From NCBI GenBank assembly GCA_963792915.1, contig CAWBYD010000007.1, forward strand, positions 310,001 to 374,000: a DNA stretch of 64,000 nt. The letters are read 5' to 3'. This stretch comes from Solirubrobacter sp963792915 (GTDB lineage: Bacteria > Actinomycetota > Thermoleophilia > Solirubrobacterales > Solirubrobacteraceae). Both the position numbers and the translations under genes were made by a program. Positions 1-6,600 of the stretch are shown piece by piece. How positions within the stretch are numbered: the first letter of the stretch is position 1; each line of letters opens with the position of its first letter. The notes beneath the pieces were generated by a model. That model had not been told where the DNA came from, made no database searches, and saw only the letters and a list, made by a program, of their open reading frames with translations.

Positions 1-443
1 GCGCGACGCCGAGCGCGCGGCGCCCGCGGCCGGCGGACCGAGCCGAGGCCGAGCCGCGCAAGCGGGCCAGGCCGGAGCACGCCCCGCGGCGGGAGGGCCC
101 CAGGTCCGCCCCGCACGGCGGGACCGGGGCGACGCCGCGGGGACACGCCAAGTCCGCCCCCCACGGCGGGGCCGTCGCGACGCCGCCCAAGCGGACGCCG
201 CCGGGGCAGGCGAAGAAGGAAGCCAAGCCGACCCCGCCGGGGCAGGCCAAGAAGGAAGCCAAGCCGACTCCGCCGGGGCGGGCCAAGGAGTCCAAGCCGG
301 TGCCGCCCGGGCAGGCCAAGAAGGAGGCCGAGGCGACGCCGCCCGGCCAGGCCAAGAAGGTCGCGCCGGAGCCCGCCCCCGTCGCGTCACCTACGCCCGG
401 CATCGCCCCGGGCAACGGCAAGGCGACGGGTCACGACAAGTAG
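1..443 (+). CDS. C-terminal part of a low-complexity Pro/Lys-rich protein (partial, starts before window)
   Basis: Reading frame 3 is open from the window edge to TAG at 441-443, and no start codon is needed because the gene begins upstream. The visible ~146 residues are rich in Ala, Pro, Arg, Lys and Gly and include five copies of a PPGQAKK-like heptad with acidic/basic spacers, ending in GKATGHDK. PPGQAKK-type tails are common at the ends of secreted or wall-associated actinobacterial proteins. No catalytic domain is visible here and the function cannot be assigned. The gene converges on the minus-strand gene that ends at 445, leaving one base between the stops. The third-position G/C bias supports real coding, but a chance open frame in such GC-rich DNA cannot be wholly excluded. 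Confidence 0.6.
   Translation, partial: ATPSARRPRPADRAEAEPRKRARPEHAPRREGPRSAPHGGTGATPRGHAKSAPHGGAVATPPKRTPPGQAKKEAKPTPPGQAKKEAKPTPPGRAKESKPVPPGQAKKEAEATPPGQAKKVAPEPAPVASPTPGIAPGNGKATGHDK
195..359 (+). repeat. Coding tandem repeat, PPGQAKK motif
   Basis: Five in-frame units of the form TPPGQAKKEAK or close variants (one PPGRAKES copy) with a period of about 33-36 bp. The repeat lies inside the partial CDS and looks like slippage-prone low-complexity protein sequence, not a mobile element. Confidence 0.7.
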
Positions 444-444
444 C

Positions 445-1782
445 TCAGGTCCTCGGGCGCCAGATACGCATGATGTCGCGCATCGAGATGATGCCGCGCA
501 GCTCGCCGTCGTGGACGACCACCAGGTGCCGGAAGCCGCCGCGCGCCATCGCGTCGGCGGCCTCGTCGAGCCCCCAGTCCGCGTCGGCGAATGCCGCGTT
601 GGCGGTCAGGTGGTCGCCGACCGTCTCGGTGTCGGGGTCCTCGCCCTTGCCGAGCGAGCGCACGAGGTCGCGCTCGGTGACGATCCCTGGGCCCGGCTGC
701 TCGGGATCGATGATCACGACCGCACCCACGGTGTGCTCGGTCATGAATCGGGCGGCGTCCCGGAGGCTGCGTCCGGGCGTGATCGTGAGCACGTCCTCGG
801 TCATCGCGTCTCGCACCTTCATCGCCGGCTCTCCTCTCCCGTGACTCGCGCTCGCCACAGTACGCAAATCCCCGGAGGCGCGCTGAATTGCAGCGGCATA
901 CGCCTCGGGATCGGTCACGCCCTCGGTCGCGATCAGCAGGATCCGCCCGCGCAGGCCCGACTTGCGCAGCGCGGCGAGCGGCGCGGCGCCGCAGTCGCCG
1001 ATCCGCAGGCCACGCACCGCGAGCTCGCGCATCGCCGCCCGGGCCTCGTCGTCGCTGACCGTGATCGTGCCCGCCACGGTCTGCAGGTCCGGCCACGCGG
1101 CTGCGGAGACCTCCGCGCAGTCGAGCCCGGCCATGCTCGTGCCGGGCGTGGCGATCACCGTCGGCGCTCCGGCGGCCAGCGACGCCGTCAGACAGGCGGC
1201 GTGCTCGGGCTCGACGCCGATGATGCGGACGCCGCTCGCGTTCCCCCAGCGCGCCGCCGCGGCGCACAGTGAGCCGACGCCGGTCGGCACGAGCGCGACG
1301 TCGAAGTCGCCCTCGAGCTCGGCGAACAGCGTCGCGTAGCCGTCGATCACCCAGCGCGCGGGGCCGGACGCGCCGACGTCGGCGAGCTCGAGCACCCCCG
1401 GCTCGGCGCCCGCGGCCTGCGCCCGCGCGACGGCCTCCTCGTAGGTCCCGTCGACGATCTCGAGCTCCGCGCCCTCGCCGGCGATGGCGTCGCGGCGGGC
1501 GCGGGCTGAGCGCTCGGGCAGGTAGATGCGGCAGCGCAGCCCGCGCAGCTTCGCGACGCGGGCGACGGCGCGGCCGTGATTGCCGGCGCTCGCCGCGACC
1601 AGCGTGTGGACGCCCGGATCGTCGCGCAGCGCCCGCTCGACCGCCCAGCTCGCCCCCAGGATCTTGAACGCGGGCAGGCCGAAGCGGTTCGACTCGTCCT
1701 TGAGGAACACGCCCGGCTCGAGCTCGCGCAGCGGCGTCGGTGCGTATCCGGGCATCGCGCGGTGGAACTCGAGTGCGCTCAT
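445..1782 (-). CDS. PLP-dependent ammonia-lyase (diaminopropionate ammonia-lyase-like) fused in frame to a CBS-domain pair
   Basis: Residues ~1-310 form a fold-type II PLP enzyme. FLKDESNRFGLPAFKILGA carries the Schiff-base lysine, ASAGNHGRA the asparagine loop and PTGVGSL the phosphate loop, most like diaminopropionate ammonia-lyase/threonine dehydratase proteins. Residues ~325-445 are two CBS motifs (VRDAMTEDVLTI to RDLVRSL, then a second ending in GIISMRDIMRIW), normally found as a ~125-residue stand-alone protein or a nucleotide-sensing regulatory domain. No stop separates the two parts. However, the CBS half has its own ATG (about 822) preceded by a good GGAGAGGAGA ribosome site, and the ~60-bp junction looks intergenic. 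So it may be a true fusion, two products from one frame, or a lost stop. The start ATG overlaps the upstream stop (TGATG), implying translational coupling. Confidence 0.75.
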   Translation of the reverse strand: MSALEFHRAMPGYAPTPLRELEPGVFLKDESNRFGLPAFKILGASWAVERALRDDPGVHTLVAASAGNHGRAVARVAKLRGLRCRIYLPERSARARRDAIAGEGAELEIVDGTYEEAVARAQAAGAEPGVLELADVGASGPARWVIDGYATLFAELEGDFDVALVPTGVGSLCAAAARWGNASGVRIIGVEPEHAACLTASLAAGAPTVIATPGTSMAGLDCAEVSAAAWPDLQTVAGTITVSDDEARAAMRELAVRGLRIGDCGAAPLAALRKSGLRGRILLIATEGVTDPEAYAAAIQRASGDLRTVASASHGRGEPAMKVRDAMTEDVLTITPGRSLRDAARFMTEHTVGAVVIIDPEQPGPGIVTERDLVRSLGKGEDPDTETVGDHLTANAAFADADWGLDEAADAMARGGFRHLVVVHDGELRGIISMRDIMRIWRPRT

Positions 1783-2432
1783 CAGCCGGCGCGCCTGAGG
1801 TTCCGGAACGCGAGACGGTCCGGGTTGTGGCGCTGCTCTGACCACGGGAAGCCGTCGTTGTGGTAGCCGTTGCGCTCCCACGTGCCCGGCTCGTCGTGGT
1901 CGAGCACCTCCAGCGCGCAGACCCACTTGGCGGACTTCCAGAGGTAGCGGCGCGGGACGAGCAGCCGCGCCGGGCCGCCGTGCTCGCGCTCGAGCGGCGC
2001 GCCGTCGAACGTGTGCGCGATCAGGACGTCGGGGTCGAGCAGCGCCGGGAGCGGCAGGTTCGTGCTGTAGCCGCCGTGGCCGTGGACCAGGACGTGCGTC
2101 GCTGCGGGCCGCGGCCGCGCGCGCTCGAGCAGCGTGGCGACCGGCACGCCGCGCCAGCGCGTGTCGAACTTCGACCAGCGCGTCACGCAGTGCAGGTCGG
2201 TCGTCAGGTCGCGCTGGGGCAGCGCGTGCAGCTCGACGAGGTCGAGCGCGTACGGCTGCTCGACCTCGCCGCGGATCGCGAGCGTCCAGTGCTCGACCTT
2301 CGGAATGCGCCCGATCGTGAGGACCGGGAACTTCTCGGTCGGCGACTGGCCGGGCGGGAGGCGGTCCGGGTCGAGGCCGAGCTTGAGCGCGCGCCGGCGC
2401 CCGCGCTCGCCGTACTGGCTCGCCGTGATCAG
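1782..2432 (-). CDS. Sulfite-oxidase-family molybdopterin oxidoreductase (start uncertain)
   Basis: Conserved text runs from YGERGRRRALKLGLDPDRLPPGQ through FPVLTIGRIPKVEHW, LTTDLHCVTRWSKF (the molybdenum-ligand cysteine) and HGHGGYSTNLPL to RRYLWKSAKWV, which is a single-domain sulfite-oxidase-like molybdoenzyme. The expected length is ~200-215 residues. No ATG, GTG or TTG exists in frame between the upstream end of the homologous region and GTG at 2186, which would cut off the cysteine loop. The only plausible start near the expected position is CTG at 2432, overlapping the cobT stop. Either a rare CTG start or an indel near the start explains this. The substrate is unknown (sulfite, methionine sulfoxide or others). 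It sits between cobT and the PLP/CBS gene in a three-gene minus-strand unit. Confidence 0.7.
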   Translation of the reverse strand: MITASQYGERGRRRALKLGLDPDRLPPGQSPTEKFPVLTIGRIPKVEHWTLAIRGEVEQPYALDLVELHALPQRDLTTDLHCVTRWSKFDTRWRGVPVATLLERARPRPAATHVLVHGHGGYSTNLPLPALLDPDVLIAHTFDGAPLEREHGGPARLLVPRRYLWKSAKWVCALEVLDHDEPGTWERNGYHNDGFPWSEQRHNPDRLAFRNLRRAG

Positions 2433-3445
2433 GAGCTCACACCCGCCTGCGCGAAGGTCATCATCCCGCCGTGCGCGGCGGCCGCGAGCTTGAGCACGGC
2501 GAGCGCGGTGACGGCGCCGCTCGCCTCGCCGAGGCGCATGTCGAGATCGAGCACCGGCCGCAGGCCGAGGATGCCCAGCAGCGCCGTGTGGGCCGGCTCG
2601 GGCGAGCGGTGGCCGGCGAGCAGGCGCGGCTGCAGGTCGGGCGCGAGGCGGGCCGCGATGGCGGCGGCGGCCGTGGCGATCAGCCCGTCGCAGAGGTAGC
2701 CGAGCCCGTGCTCGCCGGCTCCGAGCGCGAGCCCGGCCAGCACGGCGATCTCGCCCCCGCCGACGGCGGCCAGGGCGCCGAGCGCGTCCTGCGGCTCATG
2801 ACGCGCCAGCGCGCGGGCCACGACGTCGGCCTTGTGCCGGACGCCGTCGGGGTCCAGGCCGGTGCCCGGGCCGGCGAGCGCACCCGGCTGGCCGCCGGTG
2901 AGCCAGCAGGCGAGCGCGGTGGCGGGCGTCGTATTGGCGATCCCCATCTCCCCGCCGACGAGCACGGTGATGCCGTCCTGCGCGGCCTGCTTGGCGAGCT
3001 CGCGGCCGGCGTCGAGCGCGGTGCCGACGTCGGCGGACGACAGCGCTGGCGCGGTCGCCAGGTTCGCGCTCGGCTTCAGGCCGGTCTGGACGACGTCGAG
3101 GTGGCTCGTGTCCGACGCGACGCCGGCGTCGACGCACACGAGCTCGGCCCCCGTCTCGCGCGCCAGCACGGACACCGCGCCGCCGCCGGAGAGGAACGTG
3201 GCGACCATCTGGGCGGTCACCTCCGGCGGGAAGGCGCTCACGCCCTCGGCGGCGACGCCGTGGTCGGCGGCCGCGACGACGACGCGCGCGGTGACGTGGG
3301 GCAGCGGGTCGCCGGTCACGCCGGCGAGCCAGATCGCGAGCTCCTCCAGCCGTCCGAGGCTCCCGGGCGGTTTGACGAGCTGGCCTTGGCGCTCGCGCGC
3401 GGCGGTCATGGCGCCGGTGTCGAGGGGGCGGATGTGCAGGTGCAT
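2429..3445 (-). CDS. cobT: Nicotinate-nucleotide--dimethylbenzimidazole phosphoribosyltransferase
   Basis: At 338 residues this is the normal CobT length. It makes alpha-ribazole phosphate for the lower loop of cobalamin. Visible family motifs are LVKPPGSLGRLEELA near the N-terminus, AAADHGVAAEGV, GEMGIANTTPA (residues ~165-175), and MRLGEASGAV near the C-terminus, whose Glu matches the catalytic Glu317 of the Salmonella enzyme. The ATG lies ~30 bp from the 5' edge of the plus-strand cobalamin riboswitch, so cobT is divergent from the main cob operon and is not covered by that riboswitch. Its stop overlaps the likely start of the molybdoenzyme downstream. Confidence 0.95.
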   Translation of the reverse strand: MHLHIRPLDTGAMTAARERQGQLVKPPGSLGRLEELAIWLAGVTGDPLPHVTARVVVAAADHGVAAEGVSAFPPEVTAQMVATFLSGGGAVSVLARETGAELVCVDAGVASDTSHLDVVQTGLKPSANLATAPALSSADVGTALDAGRELAKQAAQDGITVLVGGEMGIANTTPATALACWLTGGQPGALAGPGTGLDPDGVRHKADVVARALARHEPQDALGALAAVGGGEIAVLAGLALGAGEHGLGYLCDGLIATAAAAIAARLAPDLQPRLLAGHRSPEPAHTALLGILGLRPVLDLDMRLGEASGAVTALAVLKLAAAAHGGMMTFAQAGVSS

Positions 3446-3476
3446 CGCCGCCCACGCTATCGTCCCGCCCTCAGCC

Positions 3477-3600
3477 GCGAAGGTGCGGGGAAGCCGGTGC
3501 GAGTCCGGCGCGGTCGCGCCACTGTGATCGGGACACCCGAAAGCCAGGACGCCGTCCTTCGCGGGACGAACCGACGGGACGCGTCATCCCGAGGAGGTTG
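3477..3600 (+). promoter_or_regulatory. Cobalamin (B12) riboswitch upstream of the cob operon
   Basis: P1 is an 8-bp helix, CGCGAAGG (3476-3483) with CCTTCGCG (3556-3563). Between its arms lie the conserved GGGGAAGCCGGTG, AGTCCGG and GCGCCACTGTGA (B12 box) elements and AAGCCAGGA. After the aptamer comes a small hairpin CGGGA/TCCCG (3575-3591) abutting GAGGAGG (3591-3597), so the expression platform probably controls ribosome access. Known behaviour of the family is repression when adenosylcobalamin or another cobalamin binds. Downstream genes to about 24564 overlap almost continuously and would all respond. Confidence 0.93.
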
Positions 3601-3603
3601 CCC

Positions 3604-3648
3604 TTGCCCCACCGCCCACGTCGCCGTTCCGCCCGCCCCGGGGCGTGA
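3604..3648 (+). other. Possible leader peptide ORF between riboswitch and first cob gene
   Basis: TTG at 3604 lies 6 nt after GAGGAGG. It opens a 14-codon frame (MPHRPRRRSARPGA) whose TGA (3646-3648) overlaps the ATG of the next gene as TGATG. The strong ribosome site is otherwise ~50 nt from that ATG, too far to serve it directly. A coupling leader ORF would resolve this. The alternative is an indel that has hidden an N-terminal extension of the phosphatase. Confidence 0.3.
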
Positions 3649-4208
3649 TGCGTCGCCTGCTGCTGGTCCGGCACGCGTCGACGGATGCCGTGCGCGCGGG
3701 TGCCTTCGGCGCCGACGAGCCGCTGGACGCCTCCGGGCGCGCGGCCGCGGAGCGGCTCGGCGGGCGGCTGCCGCGCGGCGAGGCGCTGACCTCGCCGGCA
3801 CTGCGGGCGCGCGAGACGGCAGAGCTGGCGGGGCGAGAAGGCGCGGTCGAGCCGGCGCTGGCGGAGTGCGACTGGGGCTGCTGGGCGGGCCGCACGCTCG
3901 CGGACCTCGCCGAGGACGAGCTGCGCGCCTGGATGACCGACCCCGATGCGGCGCCGCACGGCGGCGAGTCGCTGACGGCGCTGCTGGCGCGCGTCGGCGC
4001 CTGGCTCGAGGCGCAGGCGGCGCTCGACGGCACCGCGATCGCGTTCACCCACGCCGGCGTCGTCCGCGCCGCGGTGACCCGCGCGCTCGACGCACCGCCG
4101 ATCGCGCTGTGGCGGATCGACGTCGCCCCGACGGCGATCACCGAGCTGCACGCCCACGACGGCCGCTGGACGGTCTCGCGAGTCAACGACCGCGGTCGCC
4201 GCCCATGA
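3648..4208 (+). CDS. cobC: Histidine phosphatase, probable alpha-ribazole-5'-phosphate phosphatase
   Basis: A 186-residue phosphoglycerate-mutase-fold phosphatase. The catalytic RHAS motif is at residues ~7-10 (LLLVRHASTDA), the second motif is SPALRARETAEL, and the late catalytic histidine is in FTHAGVVRAAV. Position as first gene after the B12 riboswitch and next to cbiB argues for the CobC role, removing phosphate from alpha-ribazole phosphate or adenosylcobalamin phosphate in lower-loop assembly. Many paralogues share the fold, so the substrate is inferred from context. GTG at 3645 is an equally possible start. The stop overlaps the cbiB ATG. Confidence 0.85.
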   Translation: MRRLLLVRHASTDAVRAGAFGADEPLDASGRAAAERLGGRLPRGEALTSPALRARETAELAGREGAVEPALAECDWGCWAGRTLADLAEDELRAWMTDPDAAPHGGESLTALLARVGAWLEAQAALDGTAIAFTHAGVVRAAVTRALDAPPIALWRIDVAPTAITELHAHDGRWTVSRVNDRGRRP

Positions 4209-5140
4209 CCGCGACGAACAAAAGGGGTCAGACCCGTTTCGTTCGTCTCGCGTCGCCGGGCGGGGCGGCGATCGCGCTCGGCGTCGCCGCCGACGCGCTG
4301 TTCGGCGACCCGCGTCGAGCCCATCCCGTCGCCGGCTTCGGGCGTGCCGCCGCCGCGCTGGAGCGCGTCGCGCACCGGCCGACCCGCCGTGCGGGAGCGG
4401 TGTACGCCGCGACGCTGGCCGGCGCGGTGGCGCTGGGCGCGGCGGCGATCGAGCGCGCGCTGGCGCCGCGCGGGCGCGCGCTGTTCCGCGCCGCGTGCCT
4501 GTGGACCGCGCTCGGCGGGCGCTCGCTGGCGCGTGAGGCCCACGCGGTCGCTGATCTCGTCGCGCGCGAGGACCTGGCGGGCGCGCGGCGGCGCATCCGG
4601 TCGCTCGTGGGCCGCGATCCCGAGGTGCTCGACGCGTCCGGGCTGTGCGCGGCGGCGATCGAGTCGGTGGCCGAGAACACCGTCGACGCGGTCGTGGCGC
4701 CGCTGCTGTGGGCGGCCGTCGCGGGCGCGCCCGGCGTGCTGGGCTACCGCGCGGTGAACACGCTCGACGCGATGGTCGGCAACCGCAGCCCGCGCCACGC
4801 GCGCTTCGGCAGCGCCGCGGCGCGCGCCGACGACGTGCTCAACTGGCCCGCGGCGCGGCTCGCCGCGGGGCTGACGGTGCTGTTCGCCCCGGCCGCGCTG
4901 CGGACCTGGCGTCGCGACGCCGCGGCGCACCCGAGCCCGAACGCGGGCCAGATCGAGGCGGCGTTCGCGGGCGCGCTGGGCCTGCGCCTCGGCGGCCCGC
5001 TCGCCTACGCGGGCCGGGTCGAGCGCCGGCCGGTGCTCGGCGACGGCCGCGCGCCGGAGCCGCTGGACGTCGCGCGCGCTGTCTCCCTCGCGCGCCGCGT
5101 CAGCCTCGCCGCGGCGCTGCTCGCGTGGAGGCTGGCATGA
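4205..5140 (+). CDS. cbiB: Adenosylcobinamide-phosphate synthase
   Basis: This 311-residue integral membrane protein of the CobD/CbiB family attaches the aminopropanol arm (or its phosphate) to cobyric acid. Motifs are DALFGDPRRAHPVAGFG near the N-terminus, ESVAENTVDAVVAPLLWAA mid-protein, GYRAVNTLDAMVGNRSPRHARFG, and PSPNAGQIEAAFAGALGLRLGG. Three or more hydrophobic stretches fit membrane location. The first ~15 residues (TATNKRGQTRFVRLAS) are atypical and are encoded by a palindromic insert-like element at 4213-4247. The stop overlaps the cobQ ATG (ATGA). This gene is called cobD in the aerobic nomenclature. Confidence 0.93.
   Translation: MTATNKRGQTRFVRLASPGGAAIALGVAADALFGDPRRAHPVAGFGRAAAALERVAHRPTRRAGAVYAATLAGAVALGAAAIERALAPRGRALFRAACLWTALGGRSLAREAHAVADLVAREDLAGARRRIRSLVGRDPEVLDASGLCAAAIESVAENTVDAVVAPLLWAAVAGAPGVLGYRAVNTLDAMVGNRSPRHARFGSAAARADDVLNWPAARLAAGLTVLFAPAALRTWRRDAAAHPSPNAGQIEAAFAGALGLRLGGPLAYAGRVERRPVLGDGRAPEPLDVARAVSLARRVSLAAALLAWRLA
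4213..4247 (+). repeat. REP-like palindrome inside the 5' end of cbiB
   Basis: GACGAACAAAAGGGG (left arm) and CCCGTTTCGTTCGTC (right arm) pair over 15 positions with two mismatches around a TCAGA loop. The element is A/T-rich compared with everything around it and contains GGGGTCAGACCC, a palindrome core that recurs in many bacterial genomes as REP-type repeats. It is translated in frame. Confidence 0.55.
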
Positions 5141-6600
5141 GCGGCGCGCTGCTCGTCGCCGGCACGGCGTCGGATGCCGGCAAGAGCGTCGTGACCGCCG
5201 CGCTGTGCCGCTGGCTGAAGCGCCGGGGCGTCTCGGTCGCCCCCTTCAAGGCGCAGAACATGGCGCTCAACTCGGCCGTCACGGCCTCGGGCGCCGAGAT
5301 CGGCCGTGCCCAGATCATGCAGGCCGCCGCGTGCGGGATCGAGCCCGAGGCCGCGATGAACCCCGTGCTGATCAAGCCCTCGGGCTCGCATCGCAGCCAG
5401 GTGCTCGTCATGGGCAAGCCGTACGCGAACGCCACCGCGCGCTCCTACCAGGACCTCAAGGCCGAGTTGCAGGCGCCGGTGCGGGCGGCGCTGCACGACC
5501 TGCGCGCGCGCTTTGACGTCGTGATCTGCGAGGGCGCGGGGAGCCCGGCCGAGATCAACCTGCGCGAGCGCGACCTCGCCAACATGGGGCTCGCGCGCGC
5601 GGCCGACATGCCGGTGCTGCTGATCGGCGACATCGACCGCGGCGGCGTGTTCCCCGCGCTCTACGGGACGCTGGCGCTGCTCGAGCCCGCAGACCAGGCG
5701 CTCATCGCCGGCTTCGTGATCAACAAGTTCCGCGGCGACCCGAGCATCCTCGCGCCCGGCCTCGACACGCTGCACGAGCTGACCGGACGCCCGACGCTCG
5801 CGGTCCTGCCGTGGCTGGACGGCGCCTTCCTCGACGCGGAGGACTCGCTCGCGCTGCGCCACGCCGACCCGCGGCCGCCGCTCGGGCGCGACACGCTCGA
5901 GGTCGCGGTGATCCGCCTGCGCTGGATGAGCAACTTCACCGACATCGACGCGCTCGCGGCCGAGCCCGGCGTATCGGTGCGCTTCACGCGCTCGGCGGCC
6001 GACGTCGAGCGCGCGGACCTCGTGATCGTCCCGGGCACGAAGGCCACGGTCGAGGACCTGCGCTCGCTGCGCGAGGCCGGGCTCGATCGCGCGCTGGCGC
6101 AGCGGCGGGGGCCGATCCTCGGCATCTGCGGCGGCTACCAGATGCTCGGCATGACGATCGACGACGCGGTGGAGAGCGGCGCGGGCCGGGTCGACGGCCT
6201 CGGCCTGCTGGGGGTCCGCACGCGCTTCGAGGCCGAGAAGCTGCTCCGCCGCGTCACCGGCACGGTGCTCGGCGTCGCCGCCGGCGGGTACGAGATCCGC
6301 CACGGCCGCCTCGACGACGAGGCGCCGCTGGTGCGCGCCGGCGACGTCCTCGGCACGTCCTGGCATGGACTGCTCGAGGGTGACGCGGCGCGCCGCGCCC
6401 TGCTCGCCTGGGTCGCGCAGCGGCGCGACCGCGAGTGGACGCCCGGCACGACGCCGTTCGCCGCCGTCCGCGAGTCCCACCTCGACCGGCTCGCGGACTG
6501 GTTCGGGGCGCACATCGACGCGCCCGCGCTGCTCGACCTCATCGACCGGGGCGCCCCGGAGGGGCTGCCCCAGATCGGACCTGCATGCTCCGTCTGCTGA
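5137..6600 (+). CDS. cobQ: Adenosylcobyric acid synthase (glutamine-hydrolysing)
   Basis: At 487 residues this is full length. It amidates the b, d, e and g side chains of adenosylcobyrinic a,c-diamide. The N-terminal dethiobiotin-synthetase-like ATPase shows GTASDAGKSVVTAALCRWL and FKAQNMALNSAVT. The centre has VICEGAGSPAEINL and DIDRGGVF. The C-terminal class-I-like glutaminase has GICGGYQMLG (nucleophile Cys) and SWHGLLEGD (catalytic His). The ATG overlaps the cbiB stop, and the 3' end overlaps cobN by 16 bp. Confidence 0.96.
   Translation: MSGALLVAGTASDAGKSVVTAALCRWLKRRGVSVAPFKAQNMALNSAVTASGAEIGRAQIMQAAACGIEPEAAMNPVLIKPSGSHRSQVLVMGKPYANATARSYQDLKAELQAPVRAALHDLRARFDVVICEGAGSPAEINLRERDLANMGLARAADMPVLLIGDIDRGGVFPALYGTLALLEPADQALIAGFVINKFRGDPSILAPGLDTLHELTGRPTLAVLPWLDGAFLDAEDSLALRHADPRPPLGRDTLEVAVIRLRWMSNFTDIDALAAEPGVSVRFTRSAADVERADLVIVPGTKATVEDLRSLREAGLDRALAQRRGPILGICGGYQMLGMTIDDAVESGAGRVDGLGLLGVRTRFEAEKLLRRVTGTVLGVAAGGYEIRHGRLDDEAPLVRAGDVLGTSWHGLLEGDAARRALLAWVAQRRDREWTPGTTPFAAVRESHLDRLADWFGAHIDAPALLDLIDRGAPEGLPQIGPACSVC

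Noticed and set aside
2429..2470. Loss of a catalytic Glu in CobT because the C-terminus reads MMTFAQAGVSS
   Set aside because: The catalytic Glu of the Salmonella enzyme lies in the MRLGEGSGA motif, which is present here as MRLGEASGA; the terminal Gln is not that residue.
3440..3480. Riboswitch control of cobT on the minus strand
   Set aside because: The aptamer consensus and P1 pairing are only on the plus strand, so it cannot fold in the cobT transcript.
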